Source: CAIQPO01 sp964648275
Lineage (GTDB): Bacteria; Patescibacteriota; Microgenomatia; UBA1400; MFAQ01
Length of the DNA: 55,964 bases
Assembly: GCA_964648275.1 (NCBI GenBank)
Contig: CAZYOB010000003.1
Coordinates: forward strand, 1-55,964
Direction of reading: 5' to 3'
The translations under genes were made by a program, and so were the position numbers. Below are positions 8,158-15,585 of the stretch, piece after piece; position 1 is the first letter of the stretch, and each line of letters starts with the position of its first letter. The notes under the pieces were generated by a model. The model did not search any database. It was not told where the DNA came from and was given only the letters and a program-made list of their open reading frames with translations.

Positions 8158-8453
8158 AGACGGTAGAAGAGAAAATATGGGAGGCCCTTAAGGGAGTAAT
8201 AGATCCTGAATTGGGAGTTTCAATTATTGACTTAGGGTTGGTTTATGATGTGAGACATGAAGGGGGTGAGGCTGAGGTGGAAATGACATTGACTTCACCC
8301 GGGTGTCCTCTGGCGCCGGTGATCGATAAAAAAGTGAGAGAGGCAGTGGCAGGGATTTCTGAAATAAAGAGTTTGTCGGTTGAGCTGGTTTGGGACCCCC
8401 CATGGACCAAGGAGATGATGAGCGAGGAATTAAAAGCGGAGTTTGGGTTATAA
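8154..8453 (+). CDS. sufT: SufT/MIP18-family (DUF59) Fe-S maturation protein
   Basis: The 99-residue protein has the DUF59 hallmarks DPELGVSIIDLGLVY and TSPGCPLA with the conserved Cys, followed by WDPPWTKEMMSEE. Family members such as SufT and the N-terminal part of ApbC/CIA2 assist Fe-S cluster delivery to target proteins. It starts with GTG overlapping the previous stop codon. Its position at the end of the SUF region supports an Fe-S maturation role. Confidence 0.88.
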   Translation: MKTVEEKIWEALKGVIDPELGVSIIDLGLVYDVRHEGGEAEVEMTLTSPGCPLAPVIDKKVREAVAGISEIKSLSVELVWDPPWTKEMMSEELKAEFGL

Positions 8454-8467
8454 ATCATATGCTTTGG

Positions 8468-8473
8468 TATATT
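8468..8473 (+). promoter_or_regulatory. Extended -10 promoter element (leaderless rpiB)
   Basis: TGG-TATATT (TG at 8465-8466) ends 6 nt before ATG 8480. It marks the likely boundary between the SUF region and the sugar phosphate operon. Confidence 0.55.
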
Positions 8474-8479
8474 TAAGCT

Positions 8480-8917
8480 ATGAAAGTATTCATTGGTGCG
8501 GATCATGGGGGGTTTAATTTGAAAGAAGATATACGTGGAAAATTGGAGGGTGAGAGGCATGAGGTAATAGATCTGGGGAATTCAACAATGGACGAGCAGG
8601 ATGATTATGTGGACTTTGCCCAAAGAGTGGCTAGAAAAGTGGCGGCCGAACCGGTAGCAAGAGGAATATTATTTTGCAGAAACGGAATGGGGATGTGTAT
8701 CGTAGCAAATAGGTATAGGGAGGTAAGGTGTGGAATTGGGTTTAACACTGAAGCGACACGTAAAGGCAGGTCCGATGACGATATTAACGTCTTATCTATT
8801 CCTGCAGATTATGTTACCAGGGAGCAGGCATTAGAGATGGTAAGAGCATTTTTGAGCGAGGAGTTTAGCGAAGAGGAAAAGTATTTGAGAAGAATTAAAA
8901 AATTAGAACTAATCTAG
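8480..8917 (+). CDS. rpiB: Ribose-5-phosphate isomerase B-like protein (RpiB/LacAB family)
   Basis: The 145-residue protein begins IGADHGGFNLKE, the RpiB signature, and should interconvert ribose-5-phosphate and ribulose-5-phosphate. The active-site loop normally reading CGTGIGM is here CRNGMGMCIVANR, so the catalytic Cys is present but the two next residues differ. The loop near the C-terminus reads RSDDDINVLSIP in place of the usual ND-N-L. Substrate specificity could therefore differ. It is 1 nt upstream of an Rpe-like gene and close to transketolase genes, which supports a pentose phosphate role. Confidence 0.83.
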   Translation: MKVFIGADHGGFNLKEDIRGKLEGERHEVIDLGNSTMDEQDDYVDFAQRVARKVAAEPVARGILFCRNGMGMCIVANRYREVRCGIGFNTEATRKGRSDDDINVLSIPADYVTREQALEMVRAFLSEEFSEEEKYLRRIKKLELI

Positions 8918-8918
8918 T

Positions 8919-9596
8919 ATGGTAACGATCGTACCCGCAATATTGGCTAAAGATGTCACCTCTTTTGAGGAACAACTCAAAAGGGTCTGGGGAGAAGTGA
9001 AGAGAGTTCAGTTTGACATAATCGATGGGAAGTTCGCGCCAGCCGAAACGGTCGGTCCTGAAATCCTAATGAATGTTGATACCATTGTGGAGTTTGATGC
9101 CCACTTGATGGTGGAGAAGCCGGAAGGCTGGATCGAGAAATGCGCCGTAGCTGGGATTGCCGGTGTATATGGTCAGGTAGAAAAAATGGAAGATCCTGTC
9201 AAATTTATTGCCGATGCCCAGATGGCAGGGATGAGAGCGGGGTTGGCTTATGATATCGAGACTCCATTGACAAAGTTATCCGAGTATATTGACGACCTGG
9301 ATGGCGTGTTATTGATGAGTGTTAAGGCCGGTGATCAGGGTCAGGAGTTCGATGAACGAGTACTGTCCAAGATCAAGGAAGTGAGAAAGATGAGCAAGAG
9401 AGTAAAAATTATCATTGATGGGGGGTTGGATGAGGTAGCTATTAAGAGATGTTTTGCAGCAGAATGGTCAGAGGAAATGGCTGAGGAAGAATTGGATAGA
9501 TCATTCTTAAAAATGGAGTTTGTGGTAGGAAGCCATCTGATGAGTGCTCAGAATGTGGCCGAGGAATTATTGAAGCTTGAGCACTTAAGTCATTAG
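8919..9596 (+). CDS. Ribulose-phosphate 3-epimerase-like TIM-barrel protein, divergent
   Basis: A 225-residue protein with the Rpe framework: VPAILAKD at the start, DIIDGKFAP (33-41), FDAHLMVEKPEGW (H62), and IIDGGLDEVAIKRC. Rpe normally has His-x-Asp at the first metal site; here that His is Q31 (QFDIIDG), so one metal ligand is missing. An insertion around WSEEMAEEELDRSFLK interrupts the last strand-helix unit. Interconversion of ribulose- and xylulose-5-phosphate is likely from context but the altered site makes it less certain. Confidence 0.7.
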   Translation: MVTIVPAILAKDVTSFEEQLKRVWGEVKRVQFDIIDGKFAPAETVGPEILMNVDTIVEFDAHLMVEKPEGWIEKCAVAGIAGVYGQVEKMEDPVKFIADAQMAGMRAGLAYDIETPLTKLSEYIDDLDGVLLMSVKAGDQGQEFDERVLSKIKEVRKMSKRVKIIIDGGLDEVAIKRCFAAEWSEEMAEEELDRSFLKMEFVVGSHLMSAQNVAEELLKLEHLSH

Positions 9597-9606
9597 AAGT
9601 TATATT
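9577..9606 (+). promoter_or_regulatory. Promoter of the LOG-family gene
   Basis: TTGAGC (9577-9582) is followed after 18 nt by TATATT (9601-9606), which ends 5 nt before ATG 9612. The alternative register TTATAT (9600-9605) gives a 17-nt spacer and a 6-nt distance. It lies in the end of the upstream gene. Confidence 0.5.
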
Positions 9607-9611
9607 GAAGC

Positions 9612-10244
9612 ATGGCATTTAAAAATTTAAGATCAATCACTATTTTCGGTTTTGCGGATTGTCAGCCTGAGAATCCACTTTATCAGGAGGCCAAAGAGGT
9701 GGCACGGGTACTGGCAGAGAAAGGGGTCGAGATAGTAAATGGTGGTGGACCGGGAGTGATGAGAGCGGCGACCGAGGGAGCTCATGAAGGTGGAGGTGAA
9801 GTATCCGTGGCCACTTTCTATCCGAAGCATATTGAAAATTTTGAAGGGAAAGATCCTCAGAATAAGGCAGATAAAGAGGTGATCATGAATAACTACGTGG
9901 ATAGGACGATGAAGTTGTTGGAACTTGGCCAAGCATATGTAATCTTTAATGGCGGGACAGGGACTTTATCCGAATTCGGCATGGCTTGGGGGTTGGCTTA
10001 TCTTTACTTTGGTCACCACAAACCATTGATCCTTTACGGAGATTTTTGGTTTCCAATAATGGAAACGTTGGTGGCTAATATGAAGATTGGTGACAGACCC
10101 GGTGCACTGAAAGTGTATCGAATTGCCACGACACCGGAAATGGTGGTGGAATTCTTGGAGGAATTTGACAAGGGAATTCAAGATGAGACAGAGGATCCGG
10201 TAATGGAAGACAGTAGTGGTGAAGGAGCTTTTATTGAGCATTGA
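9612..10244 (+). CDS. LOG-family protein (nucleotide phosphoribohydrolase-like)
   Basis: The 210-residue protein has the Rossmann-like LOG fold with GGGPGVMRAATEGAHEGGG and NGGTGTLSEF (the family motif is PGGxGTxxE; Pro is Asn here). Family members hydrolyse nucleoside monophosphates, releasing ribose-5-phosphate and a base, which would feed the adjacent pentose phosphate genes. The C-terminal tail is acidic and unconserved. It has its own leaderless-type promoter. Substrate is not determinable from the sequence. Confidence 0.82.
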   Translation: MAFKNLRSITIFGFADCQPENPLYQEAKEVARVLAEKGVEIVNGGGPGVMRAATEGAHEGGGEVSVATFYPKHIENFEGKDPQNKADKEVIMNNYVDRTMKLLELGQAYVIFNGGTGTLSEFGMAWGLAYLYFGHHKPLILYGDFWFPIMETLVANMKIGDRPGALKVYRIATTPEMVVEFLEEFDKGIQDETEDPVMEDSSGEGAFIEH

Positions 10245-10257
10245 GGTTGTTTATTGG

Positions 10258-10263
10258 TAAGAT
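10258..10263 (+). promoter_or_regulatory. Extended -10 promoter element (leaderless transketolase gene)
   Basis: TGG-TAAGAT (TG at 10255-10256) ends 6 nt before ATG 10270, with no Shine-Dalgarno sequence. Confidence 0.55.
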
Positions 10264-10269
10264 TAATTA

Positions 10270-11145
10270 ATGCCCCGGGTTAATTTGCCTGATGTTGCTC
10301 TTGAGGTGAGAAAAAACATTATTAAAATGTTGGCTTTCGCTGGATCTGGTCATACTGCCGGTGCGATGGGAAGTGCCGATTTGTTTACTTATTTGTACTT
10401 TGGTGGGGAAGTCAAAGTACGAAGAGATGATCCAACGTGGGAGGATAGGGATAGGGTGGTGCTTTCTTGTGGTCATTACGCACCTGTTTTATATTCTTGC
10501 CTGGGTATGGCCGGTTTCTTTCCTCTTGAAGAGTTGTCAACTTTGAGAAAGTTGGGTAGTAGGTTGCAGGGACATGTAGTGAGACATATTGAATATAACG
10601 GAGGAAGAAAGTTGGCTCACGATCAGTTACCCGGTGTAGAGAATACCGGTGGTCCCTTGGGTCAGGGTGTAAGTATTGCGGTGGGAATGGCAATAGCGGC
10701 GAGAATGAAGAAGCAGAAACATAGAGTGATCTGTGTAGGAAGTGATGGGGAGATGGACGAGGGGCAAACCTGGGAGGCGTATATGAGTGCAGCAAAATAT
10801 AAATTGGGGAATTTAATTTTTATTATCGATCGGAATGAAATTCAGATAAGTGGGAATGTGTCGGACGTGATGCCAATTGAGAGTGTAGGTAAAAAATTAG
10901 AAGCATTCGGACTGAGAGTAAAAGAGATAGATGGACACAATTTTGAAGAGATAGGTAGTATTTTTCCTTGGGCGAGAATGTATCCGGATCAGCCCAAGGC
11001 GGTGATTATGAATACTACTCCCGGAAAGGGCGTTAGTTTTATGGAAAAGAATTATTTATGGCATGGCATTCCACCAAATAAGGATCAAGCGATTGAGGCT
11101 TTGATGGAACTTACAGGGGGAGGACAAAATGAAGTACTTGGTTGA
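10270..11145 (+). CDS. Transketolase, N-terminal (TPP-binding) subunit
   Basis: This 291-residue subunit has the pyrophosphate/Mg binding motif GSDGEMDEGQTWEA ending in FIIDRNEIQISG, plus GSGHTAGAMGSAD and GPLGQGVSIAVGMA, all typical of the first half of transketolase. It transfers two-carbon units between sugar phosphates together with the separate C-terminal subunit encoded next. The two reading frames overlap by 17 nt. Split transketolases are usual in archaea and many CPR bacteria, so this is not a broken gene. Confidence 0.94.
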   Translation: MPRVNLPDVALEVRKNIIKMLAFAGSGHTAGAMGSADLFTYLYFGGEVKVRRDDPTWEDRDRVVLSCGHYAPVLYSCLGMAGFFPLEELSTLRKLGSRLQGHVVRHIEYNGGRKLAHDQLPGVENTGGPLGQGVSIAVGMAIAARMKKQKHRVICVGSDGEMDEGQTWEAYMSAAKYKLGNLIFIIDRNEIQISGNVSDVMPIESVGKKLEAFGLRVKEIDGHNFEEIGSIFPWARMYPDQPKAVIMNTTPGKGVSFMEKNYLWHGIPPNKDQAIEALMELTGGGQNEVLG

Positions 11146-12082
11146 TGATCTTGAGACAGTAGAGATGAAAGCCGTCAGAGACGGATTCGGTGAGGGATTG
11201 TTGGATTTGGGGAAAAGAAACGAAAAAGTAGTAGCTCTGTGCGCTGATTTGCGAGAAAGTGTTAGGGTTGAGGGGTTTTCAAAGGCGTATCCGGATAGAT
11301 ACATTGAGGTCGGGGTAGCTGAGCAAAATATGATCGGAATTGCAGCAGGGTTAGCACTGGAAGGGTTTATTCCCTTTGCGGCTTCATATGCCGTGTTTTC
11401 TCCCGGAAGAAGTTGGGATCAGATCAGGGTGTCTGTCGCCTATACTCATTCAAACGTAAAGATTGTCGGGGGGCATGCAGGTATTAGCGTGGGTCCGGAT
11501 GGAGCTACGCATCAGGCGATGGAAGATATAGCCATGATGAGGGTACTGCCTAATATGATAGTGGTCGTTCCTTGTGACGCAGAACAAACAAAGAAGGCAA
11601 CTTTAGCGCTAGCTGACTATAAAGGCCCGGCATATTTAAGATTAACCAGATCGAAAACAGCGATGTTTACCAACAGAAGTACGCCATTTGAAATTGGCAA
11701 GGCTCAGGTTTTACGGACTGGTAAACAGTTGACAATAGTTGGTTGCGGGCCAGTGTTGTATTCGGCATTGATGGCGGCTGAGGAGTTAAAAGAGGAAATC
11801 GATATTGAGGTCATCAATATGCACACGATCAAACCACTAGATGCCGATGCACTGATTAGAAGCGCCAAAAAAACCGGGAAAGTGCTGACGATTGAGGAGC
11901 ATCAAGTTAACGGCGGTTTGGGTGGTGCGGTGGCGGAGGTGTTGGCCGAACAGGCACCAACAAAAATGTTGAGATTAGGAATGAATGATGCCTTTGGAGA
12001 AAGCGGTGACTCAGATGAATTAATGACGAAATATGGTTTGGATAAAGATGGGGTGGTGAGAGCGACTCGGAAACTGGTATGA
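11129..12082 (+). CDS. Transketolase, C-terminal subunit
   Basis: The 317-residue partner contains the pyrimidine-binding half: GVAEQNMIGIAAGLALEG with the catalytic Glu, the segment AASYAVFSPGRSWDQIR, and HAGISVGPDGATHQ. The C-terminal transketolase domain follows (about 195-317, IVGCGPVLYSALMAAEEL). It overlaps the N-terminal subunit by 17 nt, so the subunits are made together. A 1-deoxyxylulose-5-phosphate synthase is excluded by the split layout and by the close match to two-subunit transketolases. Confidence 0.93.
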   Translation: MKYLVDDLETVEMKAVRDGFGEGLLDLGKRNEKVVALCADLRESVRVEGFSKAYPDRYIEVGVAEQNMIGIAAGLALEGFIPFAASYAVFSPGRSWDQIRVSVAYTHSNVKIVGGHAGISVGPDGATHQAMEDIAMMRVLPNMIVVVPCDAEQTKKATLALADYKGPAYLRLTRSKTAMFTNRSTPFEIGKAQVLRTGKQLTIVGCGPVLYSALMAAEELKEEIDIEVINMHTIKPLDADALIRSAKKTGKVLTIEEHQVNGGLGGAVAEVLAEQAPTKMLRLGMNDAFGESGDSDELMTKYGLDKDGVVRATRKLV

Positions 12083-12083
12083 T
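12078..12083 (+). promoter_or_regulatory. Extended -10 promoter element (leaderless aldolase gene)
   Basis: TGG-TATGAT (TG at 12075-12076) is followed by six T residues and ATG 12090. The box covers the stop codon of the transketolase gene. Confidence 0.5.
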
Positions 12084-12089
12084 TTTTTT

Positions 12090-12839
12090 ATGGTAGATAC
12101 AAAAATAATTGAACGCGACGGCAGAATAATGTTGTTGGCATACGATCAAGGATTCGAGCATGGCCCCACGGATTTTGACGATAAGAGTGTGGACCCTGCT
12201 TACATCATGAACATTGCCAAGAGTGGTTACTTTACGGGAGTCATCTTCCAGGAAGGGGTGGCGGCAAAATACTACGAGAAGGATTCGGGAGTCCCATTGA
12301 TCTTGAAGTTGAACGGAAAAACATCTTTCCAGGGTGAAGAACCATTGTCGCTGCAACTTTGTACAGTAGATAAGGCAATCCAGTTGGGGGCAGTGGGTGT
12401 AGGTTATACGATCTATGTTGGGTCAGAGCACGAGGAAGAAATGATGCGGGAGTTTTCTCGGATTGAAGACGAAGCTCACGGCAAAGGGTTATTAGTGATC
12501 GCCTGGATGTATCCTCGGGGAATAAAAGTCGAGGGCAAGGAAAAAGAAAGGGATGTTGTGGCTTATGGGGCAAGATTAGGGATGGAGTTAAACGCAGATT
12601 TGGTTAAGGTCCCATATACGGGAGATAGGGAAAGTTTTGAATGGGTAGTAAAAGCTGCGGGGAAAACCGGTGTCCTAATGTCAGGTGGAGATAAAACCGA
12701 CTGGCTTTCTTTGGAAGCAGAGGTTAGAGGAGCGGTCGATGCCGGAGCCAGAGGAATTGCAGTAGGAAGGAATGTGTGGCAGGATGAAGATCCGAGTGAA
12801 GTTTCGAGAAGGTTGGCCGAGCTAGTCTACGGGAAATAG
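12090..12839 (+). CDS. Archaeal-type class I fructose-bisphosphate aldolase (DhnA/FbaB family)
   Basis: The 249-residue TIM barrel begins with LLAYDQGFEHGPTDF, the signature of the archaeal class I aldolase family, and carries the Schiff-base lysine K173 in ADLVKVPYTGD. The phosphate-binding end is GARGIAVGRNVWQ. It cleaves or forms fructose-1,6-bisphosphate, and related enzymes also act on sedoheptulose-1,7-bisphosphate, which would connect it to the neighbouring transketolase in the absence of a visible transaldolase. The gene is convergent with the membrane protein at 12843-13283 with only 3 nt between. Confidence 0.92.
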   Translation: MVDTKIIERDGRIMLLAYDQGFEHGPTDFDDKSVDPAYIMNIAKSGYFTGVIFQEGVAAKYYEKDSGVPLILKLNGKTSFQGEEPLSLQLCTVDKAIQLGAVGVGYTIYVGSEHEEEMMREFSRIEDEAHGKGLLVIAWMYPRGIKVEGKEKERDVVAYGARLGMELNADLVKVPYTGDRESFEWVVKAAGKTGVLMSGGDKTDWLSLEAEVRGAVDAGARGIAVGRNVWQDEDPSEVSRRLAELVYGK

Positions 12840-12842
12840 TCT

Positions 12843-13283
12843 TCAGGAAAAAATGCGACGGAAGAATGACTGAAGTCTGTATCCCCATTTGCGCCAGAAG
12901 TCATCGAAATAAACAATGTTAGCCAGGATCAAACTGACTATAAGGATGGCATCGAAGTTGTTTCTGTCCCAATAGGCATCTTCCAACTGTATCCACATGG
13001 CGAATTCGTCGAAGGCCAATCCAAGTGCAATTCCATAAAGCAGTGCAAGCTTAAGACGAGTACTGGGGGATCTCGGTTGTGTCAGAAGAACATAACCGAC
13101 TATGGCAAGGAGAAAAATCCCGTAAGCAAAATGATGGACGTGGACGGTCCTAACCTGGACGAATAACCAGGGAAATAAGTAGGTAAAGGCACGGGAAATC
13201 CCGAAAGTACCCAGAAAGCTAATCATTACCAGGAAAGGAATCTCTTTGCCATTTTTAGGTCTTAATAATCTAAATAATTTCAT
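12843..13283 (-). CDS. Multi-pass membrane protein with HxHHF and DEF motifs, unknown function
   Basis: The 146-residue product has about four hydrophobic segments and a basic N-terminus and C-terminus. Conserved-looking polar residues sit at the membrane faces: VRTVHVHHFAYGI and AFDEFAMWIQLED. The His and acidic clusters could bind a metal, but no function is claimed. On the minus strand TAAAAT (13295-13290) ends 6 nt before the ATG at 13283, so the mRNA is probably leaderless. It diverges from the PfkB gene. Confidence 0.7.
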   Translation of the reverse strand: MKLFRLLRPKNGKEIPFLVMISFLGTFGISRAFTYLFPWLFVQVRTVHVHHFAYGIFLLAIVGYVLLTQPRSPSTRLKLALLYGIALGLAFDEFAMWIQLEDAYWDRNNFDAILIVSLILANIVYFDDFWRKWGYRLQSFFRRIFS

Positions 13284-13324
13284 AGGGTCATTTTAGCAGG
13301 ATGGTTAATGTATCATTGAAGGTG

Positions 13325-14308
13325 ATGAAGAAAGTGGTGACAATCGGGGCAGCAGTAATCGACGTGACACTCAAGTCCAGTAGTTTAAGGGTGGTAAAGG
13401 GGCACAATCTCCCCGGGGGAGAAGCGATATGCGAGATGTTAGGCGGGAAACTGGAAGCTCAAGATGGAGTACTCTCCGTAGGAGGGGGTGGAACCAATGT
13501 TGCTGTGGGATTAAAAAGGCTTGGAGAATCTGTGAAAGTTATCACACGACTGGGAGATGATGACTTAGCAGAGTTGGTAATTAATAAGCTCGATCGCGAG
13601 GGGGTGGGATTGGAAATGATTCAAAGGGGAGGCGGAAAAACTGGGCTGTCAGTGGTGCTGGTGGCGGAAGACGGTGGTAGGTCGATCGTGACATATCGAG
13701 GAGAAAGCAGTGAAATAGAAGGAGAGAGAATCGACTGGAAACTACTTGAGAAGTGCGACTGGATTCAGGTAAGTTCTTTGGGTGGTCAAATCGAGTTACT
13801 AGAAGACTTGGTTGGTTATGCAAAAGAGCACAAGATCGGAATTGGGGTAAATCCCGGTAAAAGAGAGTTGGAACACAAGGAAAGATTAAAGAAGTTAATA
13901 CCAAGATTCGATTTTTTTAATGTTAACCGGATGGAGGCAAGTAATCTTTGGGGGGTCAGCTTTGATGATGAGAAAGAGATTATGAGGAAATTTTTTGAGA
14001 CCAATTCCTCTTTGGTGGCAGTGACGGATGGTAAAAGAGGAGCGAATATATTGTCGGAGAACAGATGGGTAAAGATGACTGCTTTCCCGAATAAGTCGGT
14101 GGATGATACGGGTGCTGGTGACGCATTTGTAAGTGGTGCTGTGGCCGGAATTTTAAAAGAAAAAAGTTTAGAGGAAATATTGAAGATGGGGTTAGCTAAC
14201 GGAGGAGCAGAGGTGACCAGGTTAGGTGCAAAAGAAGGGTTGCTAAATGAAAAGGAGATGGAAAAGAAACTAATAAGGCAGCTGAAAACGATTGAGGAAA
14301 GATTTTAG
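13325..14308 (+). CDS. PfkB-family carbohydrate kinase
   Basis: The 327-residue protein starts VVTIGAAVIDVTLKS as PfkB proteins do, has the GGGGTNVAVGLKRLG sugar-binding block, and the catalytic signature DDTGAGDAFVSGAVAG near the C-terminus. It phosphorylates a sugar, sugar phosphate or nucleoside; the substrate cannot be told from the sequence. I placed the start at ATG 13325, which matches the family N-terminus and has TATCAT 8 nt upstream, but an in-frame ATG at 13301 adds eight residues and is possible. The cluster context suggests a role in sugar metabolism. Confidence 0.87.
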   Translation: MKKVVTIGAAVIDVTLKSSSLRVVKGHNLPGGEAICEMLGGKLEAQDGVLSVGGGGTNVAVGLKRLGESVKVITRLGDDDLAELVINKLDREGVGLEMIQRGGGKTGLSVVLVAEDGGRSIVTYRGESSEIEGERIDWKLLEKCDWIQVSSLGGQIELLEDLVGYAKEHKIGIGVNPGKRELEHKERLKKLIPRFDFFNVNRMEASNLWGVSFDDEKEIMRKFFETNSSLVAVTDGKRGANILSENRWVKMTAFPNKSVDDTGAGDAFVSGAVAGILKEKSLEEILKMGLANGGAEVTRLGAKEGLLNEKEMEKKLIRQLKTIEERF

Positions 14309-14320
14309 TTTTAGATGTGA

Positions 14321-14326
14321 TTAAAT
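14321..14326 (+). promoter_or_regulatory. Extended -10 promoter element (leaderless dehydrogenase gene)
   Basis: TGA-TTAAAT (TG at 14318-14319) ends 6 nt before ATG 14333, with no Shine-Dalgarno sequence. Confidence 0.5.
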
Positions 14327-14332
14327 GAATGT

Positions 14333-15319
14333 ATGGATAAGCCGAAGATTTTTGTGACTCATAAGCTTCCGGGAAAATTTTCCGAGAGGTTGGCGAAGGA
14401 CTATGAGGTAGAGGTTTGGCCAGAGAAAGACATTTCCAGGACGGATCTTTTGGAGAAGGTTAAAGGAGTGACGGGAATAATATCACTATTAACGGAAAAA
14501 ATTGATGCGGAAGTGATGGACGTGGCAGGTAATAATCTTAAGGTGATTAGTAACTACGCAGTTGGTTATGACAATATTGATGTGGAGGCGGCAACCAAAA
14601 GAGGAATCTGTGTGACTAACACTCCAGGTGTATTAACCGAGTCTGTTGCAGAACATGTTATCGGGTTGGCGATTAGTTTATTAAAAAGAATTTCTGAAGG
14701 AGATAGATTCGTCAGAAGTGGAAAATATCATGGATGGGAACCAGATTTGTTAGTCGGAACCGGGCTGAGGGACAAGGTGATGGGAATTGCAGGTTTGGGG
14801 AGAATCGGTAGATGGACGGCAAGGATGTCCATTGCTTTGGGAATGAAGGTGATTTACTTTAATCGGCACAGGGATGAAGAGTTCGAAGAAGAATATGGTG
14901 TTGTCTATCACACATTGGAACAACTATTGGAACAGTCTGATGTAGTGAGTCTCTCCGTACCTTTAACAGAGGAAACCAGGCATATGATAGGTGAGACGCA
15001 ATTAAAGTTGATGAAGAAGACGGCAATTTTAATTAATACTGCCAGGGGTCCGATAGTAGATGAAGAAGCTTTGATCAAGTCATTAAATGAGAAATGGATT
15101 GCCGGTGCAGGCTTGGATGTGTTTGAGGATGAATCCGGGGTCCCTGAGGCTCTACGATCATTACCAAATACAGTGTTAACACCTCATATTGCATCGGCGA
15201 CAATAGAAGCCAGAATGGCTATGGCAAGGCTGGTGGTAGAGAATTTGATGGATGCTTTAGCGGGAAGGCAACCAGCATGCTTAGTAAATGTCTCGGTATG
15301 GGAAAGTAAGATAGATTGA
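14333..15319 (+). CDS. D-isomer-specific 2-hydroxyacid dehydrogenase (glyoxylate/hydroxypyruvate reductase-like)
   Basis: The 328-residue NAD(P)-dependent enzyme has the Rossmann motif GIAGLGRIGRW, the substrate Arg in NTARGPIVDE, the Glu in DVFEDE and the catalytic His in LTPHIASAT. The closest-looking group is glyoxylate/D-glycerate dehydrogenase, but lactate- or phosphoglycerate-type activity cannot be excluded. Residues after the NAD-binding glycine motif read YFNRHRDEE, and an Arg there often means NADP use. It stops 2 nt before the next ATG. Confidence 0.88.
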   Translation: MDKPKIFVTHKLPGKFSERLAKDYEVEVWPEKDISRTDLLEKVKGVTGIISLLTEKIDAEVMDVAGNNLKVISNYAVGYDNIDVEAATKRGICVTNTPGVLTESVAEHVIGLAISLLKRISEGDRFVRSGKYHGWEPDLLVGTGLRDKVMGIAGLGRIGRWTARMSIALGMKVIYFNRHRDEEFEEEYGVVYHTLEQLLEQSDVVSLSVPLTEETRHMIGETQLKLMKKTAILINTARGPIVDEEALIKSLNEKWIAGAGLDVFEDESGVPEALRSLPNTVLTPHIASATIEARMAMARLVVENLMDALAGRQPACLVNVSVWESKID

Positions 15320-15321
15320 TT

Positions 15322-15582
15322 ATGGAGGACATAGACAAAATAGTTCCAGAAGAGCAAGATGAGAATGTTGGAGGGGACCCGCCTAAGAAAAAACGTGAGA
15401 AAAAAAGAAAATCCAAGGAAGAAAGAATTAGAGACAGAAGAGCTGTTTTGATACTTTTTCTGGTGGTGTTTGCGATCACCATGGCTTTTTATTTTTGGCC
15501 AAAGATTTCCGGAATTAAGTCAGGAGCTGAATGGAAGATCGAAATACCCGGATGGAAAGGGTATTCGGAAGTTGATATGTAG
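15322..15582 (+). CDS. Small single-pass membrane protein with a highly basic segment
   Basis: The 86-residue product has an acidic N-terminus, a strongly basic stretch (KKKREKKRKSKEERIRDRR, about 21-40) and one membrane helix (about 41-58) followed by a short outside tail. No family recognised. ATG 15322 is preferred; a TTG at 15316 overlaps the stop of the dehydrogenase gene. It converges on the penicillin-binding protein gene, whose stop codon is probably at 15586. Confidence 0.6.
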   Translation: MEDIDKIVPEEQDENVGGDPPKKKREKKRKSKEERIRDRRAVLILFLVVFAITMAFYFWPKISGIKSGAEWKIEIPGWKGYSEVDM

Positions 15583-15585
15583 GAT

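Noticed and set aside
15489..15585. C-terminal extension of the penicillin-binding protein
   Set aside because: It depends on reading straight through ten Ns of unknown true length and is antisense to a small membrane gene.
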